Assembly: GCA_002633005.1 (NCBI GenBank)
Contig: NMRA01000411.1
Coordinates: 355,083 to 409,052, forward strand
DNA length: 53,970 bases
From: Phoronis australis
Lineage: Eukaryota; Phoronida; Phoronidae
Reading direction: 5' to 3'
Shown here: piece after piece, positions 24,436 through 38,200 of the stretch
Layout of the letters: the number at the start of each line of letters is the position of its first letter
Numbering within the stretch: position 1 is the first letter of the stretch
Program-made: the position numbers and the translations under genes
Notes under the pieces: generated by a model
Told to the model about the DNA's origin: nothing
What the model saw: only the letters and a program-made list of their open reading frames with translations
The model's database searches: none

Positions 24436-24841
24436 CAGTTTAACAAAAAAAGCCAACATTCCATACATTAGCGAACACAAAAACAACAGTAACAATATAT
24501 CCTCAATTCAAGTGTTTATGAGACGCCAACTTTTTATATGAACTTCTTAAGAGTAAAATGCGCTTTCTCTTTAAACAGAGAAACCAGAAACTATAAGGTG
24601 CTAAACTTCCGCAAAAACAACTTAATAATAATATGCCTAATCTAAACAATAAGCTGACACACATATATGCATTTTAAAAGTTAAAACCACTCAACAACTA
24701 CAAGAAACTATCACCCAGGGCGCATTCCGTAGATGGAGTACGCGTGAGATTAAAGCTCAGAAGTGCCATCTCTCGCGTTGCTTGTAATGCGTGAAGAAAT
24801 TCTCGCTAAGACTAGCCTTACCCCACTTTCATCACAAGGAA

Positions 24842-24847
24842 TTTATT
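24842..24847 (-). promoter_or_regulatory. Candidate polyadenylation signal for gene B
   Basis: AATAAA on the minus strand, about 1.33 kb after the gene B stop codon, is the first canonical hexamer I found in that direction. Assignment to gene B is inferred from position only. Confidence 0.25.
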
Positions 24848-25298
24848 CTACAGAATGCAGCCCAGTTTAAAGAACCAACCAATGTACACAATCATACACC
24901 ACTGAGGATTTGTAAATCGCAATCACGACTAAAACCAATAGTGCATTACATATCACGTAATTCAGAGCAGCAAACTAAAATACAAAGAAGCTTAAAGTTT
25001 TCAAAAAGCTTGGTTCAACTTTTGAACACTAACAACCCGGTTCGTTTTAAGTAACAAAATTCCACAGTGCTTACACTTGTATAAAAAAAAACAAATTACG
25101 ACCACTTTCACATTAAACCTTAATTACTACTGTTGAGCACTTAATCGGATACAGAAGAAAGTTGGTTATGCTACTAATGCGTATGTACCTTATAAGTAGT
25201 CAGTTGATCATTCTGCAAGTGCCGGCTAGTGCACCATTTGTACAAACATAAAGCTATAATTCGGGACAAAATGATCGACAGCCAAAAATGTCCCTAGT

Positions 25299-25408
25299 TC
25301 ATTTGCAACATTGTGTTATGACAGATATTGGGGCCTCTTGAGCTGCATCATTTGCAACATTGTGTTCTGCAGTGGACAGATATTGGGGCCTCTTGAGCTG
25401 CATCATTT
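25299..25408. repeat. Tandem duplication of about 50-60 bp
   Basis: Two adjacent units (25299-25347 and from 25348) share CATTTGCAACATTGTGTT and GACAGATATTGGGGCCTCTT followed by gagctgcat; the second has an extra gcagtg. It lies in the presumed gene B 3' region. Confidence 0.8.
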
Positions 25409-26176
25409 CACAAAAAAATTATGAAATCTTCTGAAAATTGTCAAGTATTCAGAATTATAACAAGTATGTATTCCTGTACTTGCAATAAATTTTCAAGTGA
25501 CTTAATTCCACAAAGATATAAACGCATTGAATGCCAACTTCCCAGAGAACCAAAATCTACCAACATTTTTCAAAATTTGCCCAGATGACGAGTGAAATCT
25601 CAAGTACTTCCAGTATAGCTAGGGTTCCAGCGATGTACACTGATAACTTTGTAGATCGATCATATTTTAAAAAATACTGGACCCTCATGCGAAATCATTT
25701 TAATAGCAATTATGCAGCACAATTGTGGTAAGGTAAATTCCAGAACGATTCAAATTGGAGAAATTCATGTGACCACACTAGGGAAGTTCAGTTTTTGAAA
25801 CTCACAAGGTGGCATGAAGTCAAGAATTTTTTAAGATTTGTGAAATTCACTTAACCAGGAAGGCCGAATTTTGAGATTTTGAAAATTCTCCAATATTTCT
25901 ACCAGTTGGCATCTATGTATATAGACTGGTGAGAGTTTTGCGGAGCATAAACTATATCAAAAGAACAAGTTGTCCTCATGCGATAATAGTTTGCAGACAT
26001 TTGAACACCTTCGCTATAGAATTCTGTGTTGTAGACCTATACACACTCACAAACAAGGCACAAATTTCTTAAAGAGTGAACTGAAATCTTGAACACTGAC
26101 GAACGTCGTCACCGTTCGTCAACTGTTGAGCTTACAGGGTATACTAACTACTTCGGGGAAATCTCGGTTACCGACT

Positions 26177-26292
26177 TCATAATTCCATCGCTACCAGGGC
26201 AGAGACTGTTACCATGACAACAGAAGCTAAGGTGGACATGGCCGAGTTCGGATCATTAACAACCTCTTTGGGTTCTTCTGGCATATCCTTAC
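26177..26292 (-). CDS. Gene B last exon: GPI-type C-terminus and stop
   Basis: Acceptor gttattacag, phase 1, then 38 codons to TGA (26179-26177). It encodes KDMPEEPKEVVNDPNSA followed by the hydrophobic end MSTLASVVMVTVSALVAMEL. A small-residue site (N-S-A) just before the hydrophobic run and the absence of a cytoplasmic tail fit a GPI attachment signal. The preceding intron is nearly 6 kb, so a further exon could be hidden. Confidence 0.8.
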
Positions 26293-29200
26293 CTGTAATA
26301 ACAAACCACGATGAGCATAAACAACACAATCTAACAGGAGGGTATGTGAGGTTACTTCACATTTACCGTTGGAGGCATCGCCATTATCTCAACTTTACAT
26401 GTAAATTATAGGACTTAAAATATATTGTAACAATGCTGCCAACAGAACAATCGTACTGAGTGTCATCAAATCAAATGTTAATGGATGCTTTTTTAATTTT
26501 TAACTTTTTATTTCAATAGTATAGATGTAGTACAAGAGATTGATACTCCTGCAGAGAAATCAAATTAACATCATATCCGGGCAATTGAATACGGTCATGT
26601 ACTTGTAACAAGAACTAGACAGATGTTGCTACAGAATTATTTTGACTAGAAAAAGTACCGAAATGTCATTTGTCGATACTTACTATGCAACACCCATACT
26701 AAAAATAAAAACGTATTACACAGATAGCTTGTCAAATTTTGGTTGAATAAATACACAAATAATTAGAATTATGAATTAAATTCAACTGAATGTAAAACAT
26801 CAATTGTCACCCCGCAGACAAAACACCAGACTGAAAGTAAGAAGTATCACACTAAAGAGGTAAATTAATCTACCGTAAATACTCTGGTTAACGCCATTGC
26901 TCATGTAGGCACCCACCCCTATTGATGACAATTTTCGAATTGAGCATCCACTGACCAGCTAAGCGGCCACCGACTCTCAACTTTTGAGAATTTTTAATTA
27001 AGTGCCTCCTACTCGGGCTATCGCACATACGTAATTTGCTAATCAGGCTAGTGTTCAAATGTGGAAACTGTATCAACCTCAAGTTACAGTGTAATTCCAG
27101 TCTGTTAAGTGTCTTTAGTCAGCACTTGACATTGACACTTACCAAGATTACTATCAGCCGAACCCTCATTCTATCTAGAACAAATTTGTATTTTTAAAAA
27201 GAAACTTTGTCTTTTCTCGCACTTTCAAGACCAAATCTTGGCCTTGTTTACCCCCCAAGGCACAGGCACCTTGGGATCATGTCACATTTTATGGTTGACC
27301 TATGTTTTCTACTACACGGCACACATATTCGGTGCGGAGTGAAGATATGAGATCACACGATGAGAGTCCACACTAACTTGAAGTGAAGCTTCTGATTCAT
27401 TCGAAACTACTTAATGAATACGTAAACAACACAAGCCACACAGAGGCAGATCTATGTTTTGAGCAAGGGGGAGATTTAGGATTCGAGCGAATCTGAAGCG
27501 CGTAACACCGAGGGGAAGGAAGGTCGGGAGAGGGTCTACCTCCTCCCGTATAGGATTTTTTGTGGTTTTTAGCTGATTTTATTTTTCTGGCGAAATTTTT
27601 TTCAATTTTTATTTTTGATCCTGTACCGAGGGTGGGGGTTTGAACCCCCTGAAACCCCCCCCCCCTGTAGACCGCCTCTGCCACAAGATTATTTACTTGT
27701 GAAATTTGCACTATGTTGTTCCAGCACGGTCATTCGACCAGCAGGATGTAGTTGGGTCAAAAATCAAAAACGTTAATCTATGGTTGTCGGTAGTTCCCGA
27801 ATTTTTATCAAGTATTCAGGTTACAAAATTTGAACTGCACAGAAAAGGTGGGAGTTTGCATCCACTTAGATTTATCAAACTTAGCGTTTTTACCACCACT
27901 TTGATGTCCTTCACGTGGCAGGTCTGTCCGAGAATTTTGAAGAGTATTTCTCAATAGTTCTTTTCTCATTTCCCAAATTGCATACTTAGCACCTCTACGT
28001 GATATTTCGACAGCACTGGCTCAACTTTCATGGTCACCTTGACCTTTGGATCAGAGGTGTTCACTTGAAATTTACAATTTAAGCACCCACACAACAATTT
28101 GCAGGCTTGCCAATCTAAGCGACCATGGCGTTAACCTGAATGTTTACAGTATTCCATTTACTTACAAACTTAATTTTACAAGTGTACTATAGGCACATTA
28201 AATAAATTCACACTGGGAAACAATCCTAGTATAACTGAAATAATATTAAACAATGAAAAAATATCAGATGGTGAAATATACTCAATATGAAAATAGTTTC
28301 CAAAGAAAAGTTTAACATGCCGGCATGCAGCAGACAGAAAGTAATTATGACGCGCCTCGTTGGATGTACGTGCCCAACAATGAATATTTTTACACATCAT
28401 CCTGAGGTCCGTAACGCAAGTTGTTTGCAAGTAATACATGTGACATCACATGCTTTGTTTGTAATGAACGTATGGCAATATCTTACAAAGAATTGCATCA
28501 TCTCCCCAAACTTACGAAATGTAGGCCTGGCACCAATTATAGATATCCATGCATTAGAAAGTGAGCACCTAATCTTTTTTAACTTTTCCAAATTTAACAA
28601 CAGACAACTAGTAGGTGTACACAAATAAAAGGGTCAGTCTGAGTATGTTTAGTTATGGAAGTTCAAACCTTTGCCTTAGACCTCTGTAGTGGTACAGTAA
28701 AAATTCCCTAATTTGAGGCGGCTTCTCGAATTTGGGACACAGATTCTCCCGCAAAACTGAATTTTCTTGATTCTGGAATTTGGAACAAGGGCGATTTTGG
28801 TGTTCATACTTCTCAAATTTCAAACACACTATGTTTTCAATCGACAGCGTGGATAACTTTGCCGTCTATCCAGTGATTCTTGAATTTACAATTGTCTATT
28901 TCGAGGATTTGGGGCAAGCTCTGACCTTGAGCAAAATAACTAATTTTTCATAGTCCCAAATTAGATAAAGCCAAAATTACAATCTTCAAATTGGAATAAA
29001 TCTTCCTGTTAAATAAATTAAATGTACTTCATTCGGATCATGGTTTTGTTATCAGGTACCCAGGTGAGAATTTTCCTCGTTTGACATGCTCTGAAAACGT
29101 GGAGTATTGAAGCACCGTGTAAAGCGTGTCATACATGCAAAACATGACGTGTAAAACATGGAAAAAAGTGTAAAATGTGGCTTATGGCGAAAATGTTCCA

Positions 29201-32200
29201 ATACTCCACGTTTGACATACTAAGCGTGTCAAACGTGGAGCTTTTGCCACGCTAACTTCATATATTACATGGACACTCAACAATTTCTACACTAACGTTT
29301 TCTGTAACTATCCAACGTTACCTGTTTAAAAGAACCATTGCAAGAGAAGTTTATCAAGCCATTGTCAAGCAGAATATGTAAACAGCAAACTTCTGTGAGA
29401 GCTGTATCACACCAAAAAACCATGCTACATTAAAGTGCTTTCCTGACACAACTGCACTCTGACTCAGTATTGGGACATTTGAAAACCGTCAAATCTTTTG
29501 TTGCAAATTCTTTGATGTTATTAATTGCACACACGAGTGTGGGAATTTTTACACGTTTGCCACGTTTGTGTACAAATGGATGCTACGCTTGACAAGTGAG
29601 CATGGGAACTTTTGCACGTGCCACATGAGCATGGTATTTTTTACACGTGTCATATTTTTACACGTTATACACGTTTGGGTATAATTGAATGCGACCCTTG
29701 ATAAGTGATCGTTGCAAATTTTACGCGTTTGCCACCTCTTAACCCCACCCCACCCAAGCTCTCTATAATGCGCCGCCTATGGTAATAGTTGTGCCATATA
29801 TTAGTTTTGTAGATGTTTTACTAACATAAATCAAATATTGAAATTGCATAAACAGCATGTATTTGTCTCAGCAGGATTCAACCCAGTAGCTTCGGCATTT
29901 TCCACCTGACGTGGGCCACTCACATGCAATTGTCTAATGGGTTGCACATTGCGTATTTCACGGGATTTTAGTATTTTACCCTCTACGTTCATAATGAATG
30001 GTGTTATTTGAAGATCCAGAATTTAAAAGTATAGTTTAAAATAATGTGTTATTTTTTTGTCACTGATGGTGATGATTGCTTCCTGAACATCAGCTGACTT
30101 TCTACAGAGTTTGAAAGAAATAAATTCAATAGGTTCTGCATCCAAAACGGTCAAATATTCAATGAAATCTTTTAATAGCAAAGTAGTACATTCTTGCTTT
30201 TTATTTTTAAAAATGCACTTTTGTCTTTTATTCCATTTAATGGTTTTAACGGAAGATTTAAAAATATTTCATATGACTGTGCTAAAACACTGCACCACGA
30301 TAATTAGATCAAGACAAAATTTCTAACCTCAATCAAGTTTGCGAAGTCGAAACCAGCCGCACAATTATGCAAACAATGAACTCCTTTCAGATCACGCTGA
30401 AGTCTGTCAAACTAGACACTAAGCACTAAGTTACTCAACTAGAGCACCTCGAATTCCAAAAAAGAGATTTTAAAGCCGCACCCTAACATTGTTTATACAT
30501 TACAACTATCATAAACAAAACAACAAATTTTAAGAATCTGCAAAACGTAGGCAAGGATAAGCAGTTAAACGAAGAAAATCGGTGGTATTACCTCTGCCAC
30601 CAAGAAATGGCTGAAACTTACAGCTTCGAATATTGCTGACAAGCAAAAAAAAAACAAATAACAACAACCACTCTACAAAATCCCAAAGGCGCCAATGAAT
30701 AAGAAAGTATATTTTCACACAAAAACTAAAAATAAAAGATAACTGACCGCGCAGAAGGGGCAATTTCACAAAAATTAGCTGAAAGTCTGACAGGATGAAC
30801 GAAAGGCACAAGAAAGCACACATAGTGTTGAATGTCTGAGTCGTGCATGATGAACTGACACTCCAGCACAGAGAGATCTATAGTTGGATTCACATGAGCT
30901 TAAATTTGGAATGATTTAGTTGAAGCGTCTTCGATAAACTGTTTTAGTTAACAATAAGTTCTGTTTGTATGACATGGACATTTCATATCACTAAACTTTT
31001 AGCGGACTAATGGCAGTTACTGACAAACAAACTGTTATAGGTGCATGTATTGGCCTGATATACAGCATAATTCAGCACGTGTGTGTCAGTGCTATTTTCT
31101 CTTTAGAGGAAAAAAATAGTTATGCATGTGTGTGTTAAAATGTTTCAGCTAAAATGCTTTGTTTTCAGACATTGAATTTAAAACGTTTTAACTTAACATT
31201 CCATCTGAAACGCTTTGAAACACTCGTGTGAATCCAGTTTATGTGAAGACAGGGACAGAACATTCCGGAAGCACAGCATTGCTAAGACACAAAGAGAACA
31301 ATATCTACATTGTTGTGTCGTATTAATATTCACCAAAAATTCACAATTAATAATTCTCACATACAATCCTCCCAGTCTGTAACCAACAAGGGCCCGGTCA
31401 GAAATAGAGTTTTGACAGCAATAAGGCATCAATACTTCTGGTTTTTGGCATTTCAACAGGCAGACATGAGTTAATTATTGTCAATGCCAGTTTGTTTTAG
31501 TGGGACAACTAATTTACCAAATCAACAACTTTGCTGCGCAGTTTGGTCAAGGATATGTAGGACATTATCAACTTATCCGTGTATTTATCCGAATATCTGC
31601 AAAACTGTAGTTTTCAACNTCAGTAAGAGCATATATTTTTAGAAAGTAGAAAGAAAGCATGTAGAATTTGATTTTTGACTTGATACCAATCTGCCATTAA
31701 TTGGGTCGCGTGACCGTGCCTTTGTAATAAAATTAACCAAAAAGAAAGGTACATTCATAGCAAAACCATGGTATCAATAACATGACCAACTTTTGTTTGA
31801 TATAAATGTTCCAAGATAAAATCTATAAAACGCTGCTTTCTAATTTATCATTTCATCTTTGTTTTATGCAACTTTTGATTTTTTTTCGTAAAATGTACCG
31901 AGTCCCATTATTTGATCGCCCCTTTTGAGAACAATGTACAAAGGGTAACATCGTTTCATGTGAATCCGATCGGCCATTTATGATGTTCCGAAGCTGGCCA
32001 AAATTGGAATTTTTCTTGGGGTCCTACTTAACCTGTAGCTAAGAAATGTAGCCATGTTGTGCCACATATTGATACTTGATACTGATATTACTTCATGAGG
32101 ACACTTCCCAACTCCACCCATACACCCATAAGCAATTAATACGACACAGTAACTAAAATGAAATAATAAGATCTGTTTGGCTGCAAGACCGAAGACGCTG

Positions 32201-35200
32201 CACAAGATGGAGTCAGCAACAGTCTAAGAACACCAGTTTCTCACCCTTGCCACCATCATCACCACCACCAACGGTTTTATCATCCACCGCCTCTGTCTCT
32301 AACTCATAGACCGAGGCGGTTTGGTCAACCCACGGATGTTCTGTCGTGGTAGCAAGGTCCAGCATGTCTGAATAGTCAGGGCAAACACATTTACATATGC
32401 CAGTCAACAGCTGGTTTCAGTTCCACTTGTTTAGAGGCCCGCCTCAAAGGACGTAGGCATGTTACTGCGAAGGCGACATTGTAAAAGCAAAACAATTTGC
32501 TGCTGACGTAAATATGATAGTAGCTCCCATTCAAGTGTTAATGAATTGTTTGTCAGTAAAACTTTAAAGAACATGTTAGCTCTGATCGCATTTACGACCA
32601 TTGACAACATGGACCCCAGACATTTTGCGTCTTTCCACACAACACTCTTGATCAGAAGCAATCTGTGAATTAGTGTTTCTCAGCTAAATGTTAATCGAAA
32701 TACAACTAAATTCTAATATTCTAATGGTGAAGCAGAACCTAAAATGTTAAAGCAAGTTAAAAATACTGCAGCCACAATAAATGTTAAGCCAAAACGAAAA
32801 TAAAGTCAATGAATGATTATTTTGAGTTGACAACCCGATCACATGGCCCAGTTTTAGCCCTTGGTAACAAATAATTTATTCACAATTGAACAACCCAAGC
32901 TAAGAATGTTTCTTGAGAACACCCAGTCCTTTCAAGCATCACGTGGAGTTTACCTCAGTCTTCTATCAAGCCCAATCATAATTGACTTGAATTATAGCCT
33001 TAAGCTCCCAATTTGAACTAAATATTAAACAAAAATAACATAGCAGTTAATACGCTATTTGCAGAAAACTAGAGTGCACATCAGGAAGCAGCTGAACTGT
33101 GGCACGCTGGGATTGACCCGAGTAACCAGTAAAATGGCTGCAGTGTATTAACTGTATTAACAAAGATAAACGGAGAAAATATGAAATGTGCACTTTTGCA
33201 AACCTCTAGAAATACAAACACGAATGGCGTCAAACACGAACCTGTTGCACGGTAAATACCGTATTGATTATAATTGAGATATCAATTATCGAATCACAAC
33301 ACAGAACCACTTCGGTTCGACTACCAATACTATTTTTTACTCAAGATGCCGCCATTTCTTGTTGTTATTCGAGCATCCAGGAACAAAACAGGTAAATCCG
33401 TCGCCAAGTTCCATCACTACGTTTACCCACGCCACTTAACGTCTCGGACACTGCAAGGTGGTTACTACAGGCCTTTCCCGCGGCACGTCAGATCCGCTGC
33501 ATATCACATATTCCTATCAAACTGAGTGAGATTATATGACGCAGTCAACAGTGTCTTACCTTTACTTGTGCTTTTCATAGGTAGAGGTGTTGTTGTCGGC
33601 ATGATAGTGGTGGTTTTCATAGTTGTACTAGGGGGAGCTGTTGCCCCGGCTAAAAAACACAGCAACCAATGAAAGACCAGCGTATCACAAATGTGTCATC
33701 CGAGCACGTGTCGCAACGCAAAATATCGCTTGTGACGCACAATGCCAGTAACTTAAACAACTGGACAGTCTCAATCTGTCACCGTGGAAAATACCCTACA
33801 ACTTAAAAAACATGAAAGATTAATTTGCTCTGTCATTTTTTGTTTTGTGAGTAATTCTGTTCATATGCATCACAGGTCTGTTCCGTAGGCGCAAAAAAAC
33901 TTGCGTGATCTTGCCTTTTCACGAGTGTCTTGCGTCAAGGGAATGCAGCCCTGACATCTATCTACCTACACGTGAAAGTTCATTAGTCATCATGTACCAA
34001 AGGAGAAATGACCAAAATGGATTACGTACCTTTATTTGTGGTAAACCAGAAAGGTTGGCTAAGAGAGCTATTGCCGTACATGTTCCTGGCCCTCATGTAC
34101 ACTTTGTATGTACTCTCTGGCTGAAGGCCCTCGATGGTGTACTCCTGTTCATAGACTGGCCCCATCTGGTCAGCATCAGCGGCTATCATCACTTCATACT
34201 CGCGGTCAGTCACGTTTCGCTGGAAAATATGACCAGCATGAATTACTGTGGGAAGAAAGCATACAAGTCATGCATTCGATAACCAGCCTCATGCAGCTCC
34301 TCAAGTCTCCTTTAGTGGATTCTGTATGGAACTGCCGATAAGCAAAGCCAATACACAAACTTGCTGAATGCTAATTATAACTCATTGATAATAAAATATA
34401 TTTTGGAAACCTAGCATGTTGGCTCCAAGTCAGCACGATTCAAATCTGAATGTCACCGTTATTTGGCATTTTTCCAATTTACCAAAAATAGTGACCAATT
34501 GTCACGCGTCAAGTCATTATTTCATGACTGCACCCATGCCGAAAGTCCGATTTTGAGACTAGGTAATGTGTTTAACTGTGCAGCGTATAAATGGTCTAGT
34601 ATGAGAGTACTTGACAACATGACAAATAGTTACAGCAGCCGAGATCTCATGTTCATAAATCCTGACAAAAAGCCATACACTCCCCCGGTCAAATTTCACT
34701 CTGGTAAGTGGTGATGTAGACCAGTCAAGCTGCCTATGCTTTAAGGCAATTACACAATAGAAGTTGGGACACATTAACAAAAGAAAAGCAGTTGCAATGC
34801 AGATTCATTTCTTCTGTTGTAATTAACCGACTTTTGCCACTCAAGCTAATAGTGTGAAAAAGTTCAATTTTGAATAACGAATGAAGTTTTTATAGTCCAC
34901 CTCATCTAAAATGGCGGGACAGAATGTTGCCAGTCAGGTTATCGCCAAAACCCATCCTTGCTACCTAATCCGGAAACAAGAGAAGCCAGTCATTATAATG
35001 GGATGCAGCACCTAATGTATGACCGCACCTTGAGTGTGTCAACATCATGGTGGTGACTTGTTTTAAGGGCAGACGACATAAAAACTACGACGGTACGGGC
35101 TTTCGAGAGTAGCGAATTGGATTGCAGCAGAAACGGTAACGTTTCATTGAATAAGAATGTAATTAGGGGAACTGTAAAATTTCGTTTTATCAAAAAATTC

Positions 35201-38200
35201 ACCAAGAGTAAACCAGACAATTTTTCTTGATTATTTGAAAATTCTATATTGCACCATTGTCACCATTTACACATTAAAGATGAAATTTTTGAACATTTGT
35301 GGCAATACACTGAGCATGTGAAAAATCAAAAAATGGTGATTTTAGCCATTGTTTTTGTCAAAATTTTCAGACACTGAAGTTGTCCCAACATGAATAATAC
35401 AAACTGACTTACATTGATTATTAATAATTATGTCAATTTGTTGCAACATGACTGAAATTCATGTCTTCAAACTACTTCCTACTAAATGTCATAAACACCA
35501 GTTCAATAATCACAGGATTTTCATAAATTTCACTTCATTAATCAGAGATATTTCATAAATATCAGTTCATTAACTGCAGAGATATTACAAGTCAAGCAGA
35601 CGTTTCCCAGGGACGTCTGGCATGACGACCAGACATGACAAAAAACCCTTGTCAACAACAGAGAAAAAAATTGTTGAGCATTTTATCTGCAAGTCAGCAA
35701 AGCATACTCCTCCACTGTCCAATGTTTACAACAAGAGCAACAAGCCACAAGAGTAGACAGTGTTCACATGCAGACAGATCTGTCATTCTCCTCAAACAAG
35801 GCCCGGCAAGACTTGAAACAGCCAGACATGCTATCAAACTGGTCTTGACGTCAGGACTATGTCTGTCAAAGAGCACAGTGACAGGCTGGTGGGAGAGAAT
35901 CATGGGCTTTGAAAAGACAGATTCTGATAAATTCAAAATAAGCAGTGTGGGACGGCCAGTCGTACTTACTAATTGAAACGGTGGATGACAAAAAAGGAAG
36001 GCCAAGTTTGCGGGAAAATTGCAGATTCTCTGAAATTATTGTAAGGTTAAGGCTGCAGGCTAACCACACTGCCACTTCATGGCTGCTTTTTATATGTTAC
36101 ATTTTCCTCATGAGGCGGCAACAGCAGATACAAGCGCAACAATAGCTTTATACAAACCGTCACAGCCTGTCACAAAGACAATACTTCAGCTGAGCTAGTG
36201 TGCAGAGTTAGGGCTATGAAGGGCAGAATTAGGACAATTATTCATAACGCAATCATTAAACGAGCATATGTTTAAAGTCCTTCTCTCACGCGTTGTTAAC
36301 CCTTATTACATGGTTAGAAGATGTTATAAGGATCCAAGAAGTACCTACCCCATAACTAATACACAATCCGTACTCGAAAACAGTTTAAATGAACGCGCCA
36401 CTCACGATTCGCACCCGAAGAAACACCGCCATTTTGAACTTGCCGCGAACCCGGAAGTACAATTCATTCAGGAACCCAGGCTGAGAAAACGCCGTCAGTG
36501 CGACTGGAGCAGTGCCTGTACTGTTACCAGCCAGCANNNNNNNNNNNNNNNNNNNNNNNNNNNNNNNNNNNNNNNNNNNNNNNNNNNNNNNNNNNNNNNN
36601 NNNNNNNNNNNNNNNNNNNNNNNNNNNNNNNNNNNNNNNNNNNNNNNNNNNNNNNNNNNNNNNNNNNNNNNNNNNNNNNNNNNNNNNNNNNNNNNNNNNN
36701 NNNNNNNNNNNNNNNNNNNNNNNNNNNNNNNNNNNNNNNNNNNNNNNNNNNNNNNNNNNNNNNNNNNNNNNNNNNNNNNNNNNNNNNNNNNNNNNNNNNN
36801 NNNNNNNNNNNNNNNNNNNNNNNNNNNNNNNNNNNNNNNNNNNNNNNNNNNNNNNNNNNNNNNNNNNNNNNNNNNNNNNNNNNNNNNNNNNNNNNNNNNN
36901 NNNNNNNNNNNNNNNNNNNNNNNNNNNNNNNNNNNNNNNNNNNNNNNNNNNNNNNNNNNNNNNNNNNNNNNNNNNNNNNNNNNNNNNNNNNNNNNNNNNN
37001 NNNNNNNNNNNNNNNNNNNNNNNNNNNNNNNNNNNNNNNNNNNNNNNNNNNNNNNNNNNNNNNNNNNNNNNNNNNNNNNNNNNNNNNNNNNNNNNNNNNN
37101 NNNNNNNNNNNNNNNNNNNNNNNNNNNNNNNNNNNNNNNNNNNNNNNNNNNNNNNNNNNNNNNNNNNNNTGGTTCGACCCATATTGGTTCCTAGGTTCGA
37201 CCCGCCTACGTAAGGAACACCAATGCTATTTTAACATACTAAGTACGCGTAACATTCCAAAAAAATCAACGACCACTAACTACAAACTATAAATACACTA
37301 CATATGCAAACGAATCACGATTTATTACTAATAAAACAAAATAATGAAGACTTTTCGAGCAAGCCATAGCACATTCAGTTACAAGGAAAAAAAGGCGGCG
37401 TTCAGGACAAGTTCCTGAACTGATGAGCCGGAAATGTGGGTACGGAAATAACCGATGACAACCGGTAATCATACGCTCAGAGAGAAGGGTCAAATACTGT
37501 TAAAAAATCGCTTTTGGCAAGAAAGGCGAAAAGATTATAAAGAAAGGGTGTCGCGGAAAATAAGAATTTATGTAGTAAGTATTTTCGGATACTGGAACCA
37601 CATGGGCAGTTTGCAAGGACTTTAACACAAGGTTTATTTGCGCGTTCGGTTCCATGACAACAAACTCTCATTTACTCTGTACTCCAGATGATACCAAGTT
37701 TTTAGAGGATTGATATCAATCCTTCTTCTGTTAATCGCCAGGCTCATTTTTTGTGTGATGTCACGACGCGAACACCAGTTACAATCTTCTAAGTTTTTGC
37801 CCTGTACAACACAATTGGAGCTTAGACCAACTTTTGAGATGTCAAGACGCGACGGCGACTCTGGTTTTCCCGGTTGATGTAGATAAGCATTGTCCAACTA
37901 CAAGAACGGCCCGGTTTCCTAATGCACATGTATAGTTACTCAGCTCAAGTAGACCTGTGCAACACTGATATGTCCTTCAAAATGTCCCATTTCGGTGACT
38001 TTGAGGTTGGAAATATTTACTTGCAATGCATGCCAAGTCCAACGCATTCTCATATCTCTTGTTTACTTGTATAAATATGCGTGTGCGTGAGTGAGTGTGT
38101 GTGTGTGTGTGTGTGTGCGTGTGCGCGCGTGGCACGAGTGTGCAAATACCTATAAGCTATACTTTCACAGCACATCTGAAAATAGTGCAAATTAACTTTC

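Noticed and set aside
24171-24541. Overlapping open frames rich in Pro/Cys/His and Trp/Gly
   Set aside because: Products of the GTGCCACACCCCCA minisatellite in all frames.
35635-36005. Plus-strand frame with STVTGWWERIMG and GRPVVLT, reminiscent of transposase HTH regions
   Set aside because: Resemblance is confined to a few residues; no second domain, termini or flanking duplication was seen.
37170-37206. Two GGTTCGACCC words resembling tRNA B boxes, next to the N gap
   Set aside because: No A box or stem pairing is visible; the upstream part is hidden in the gap, so no RNA gene can be supported.
36268-37292. Open frames of 230-308 codons
   Set aside because: Almost entirely N; the gap creates false open frames.
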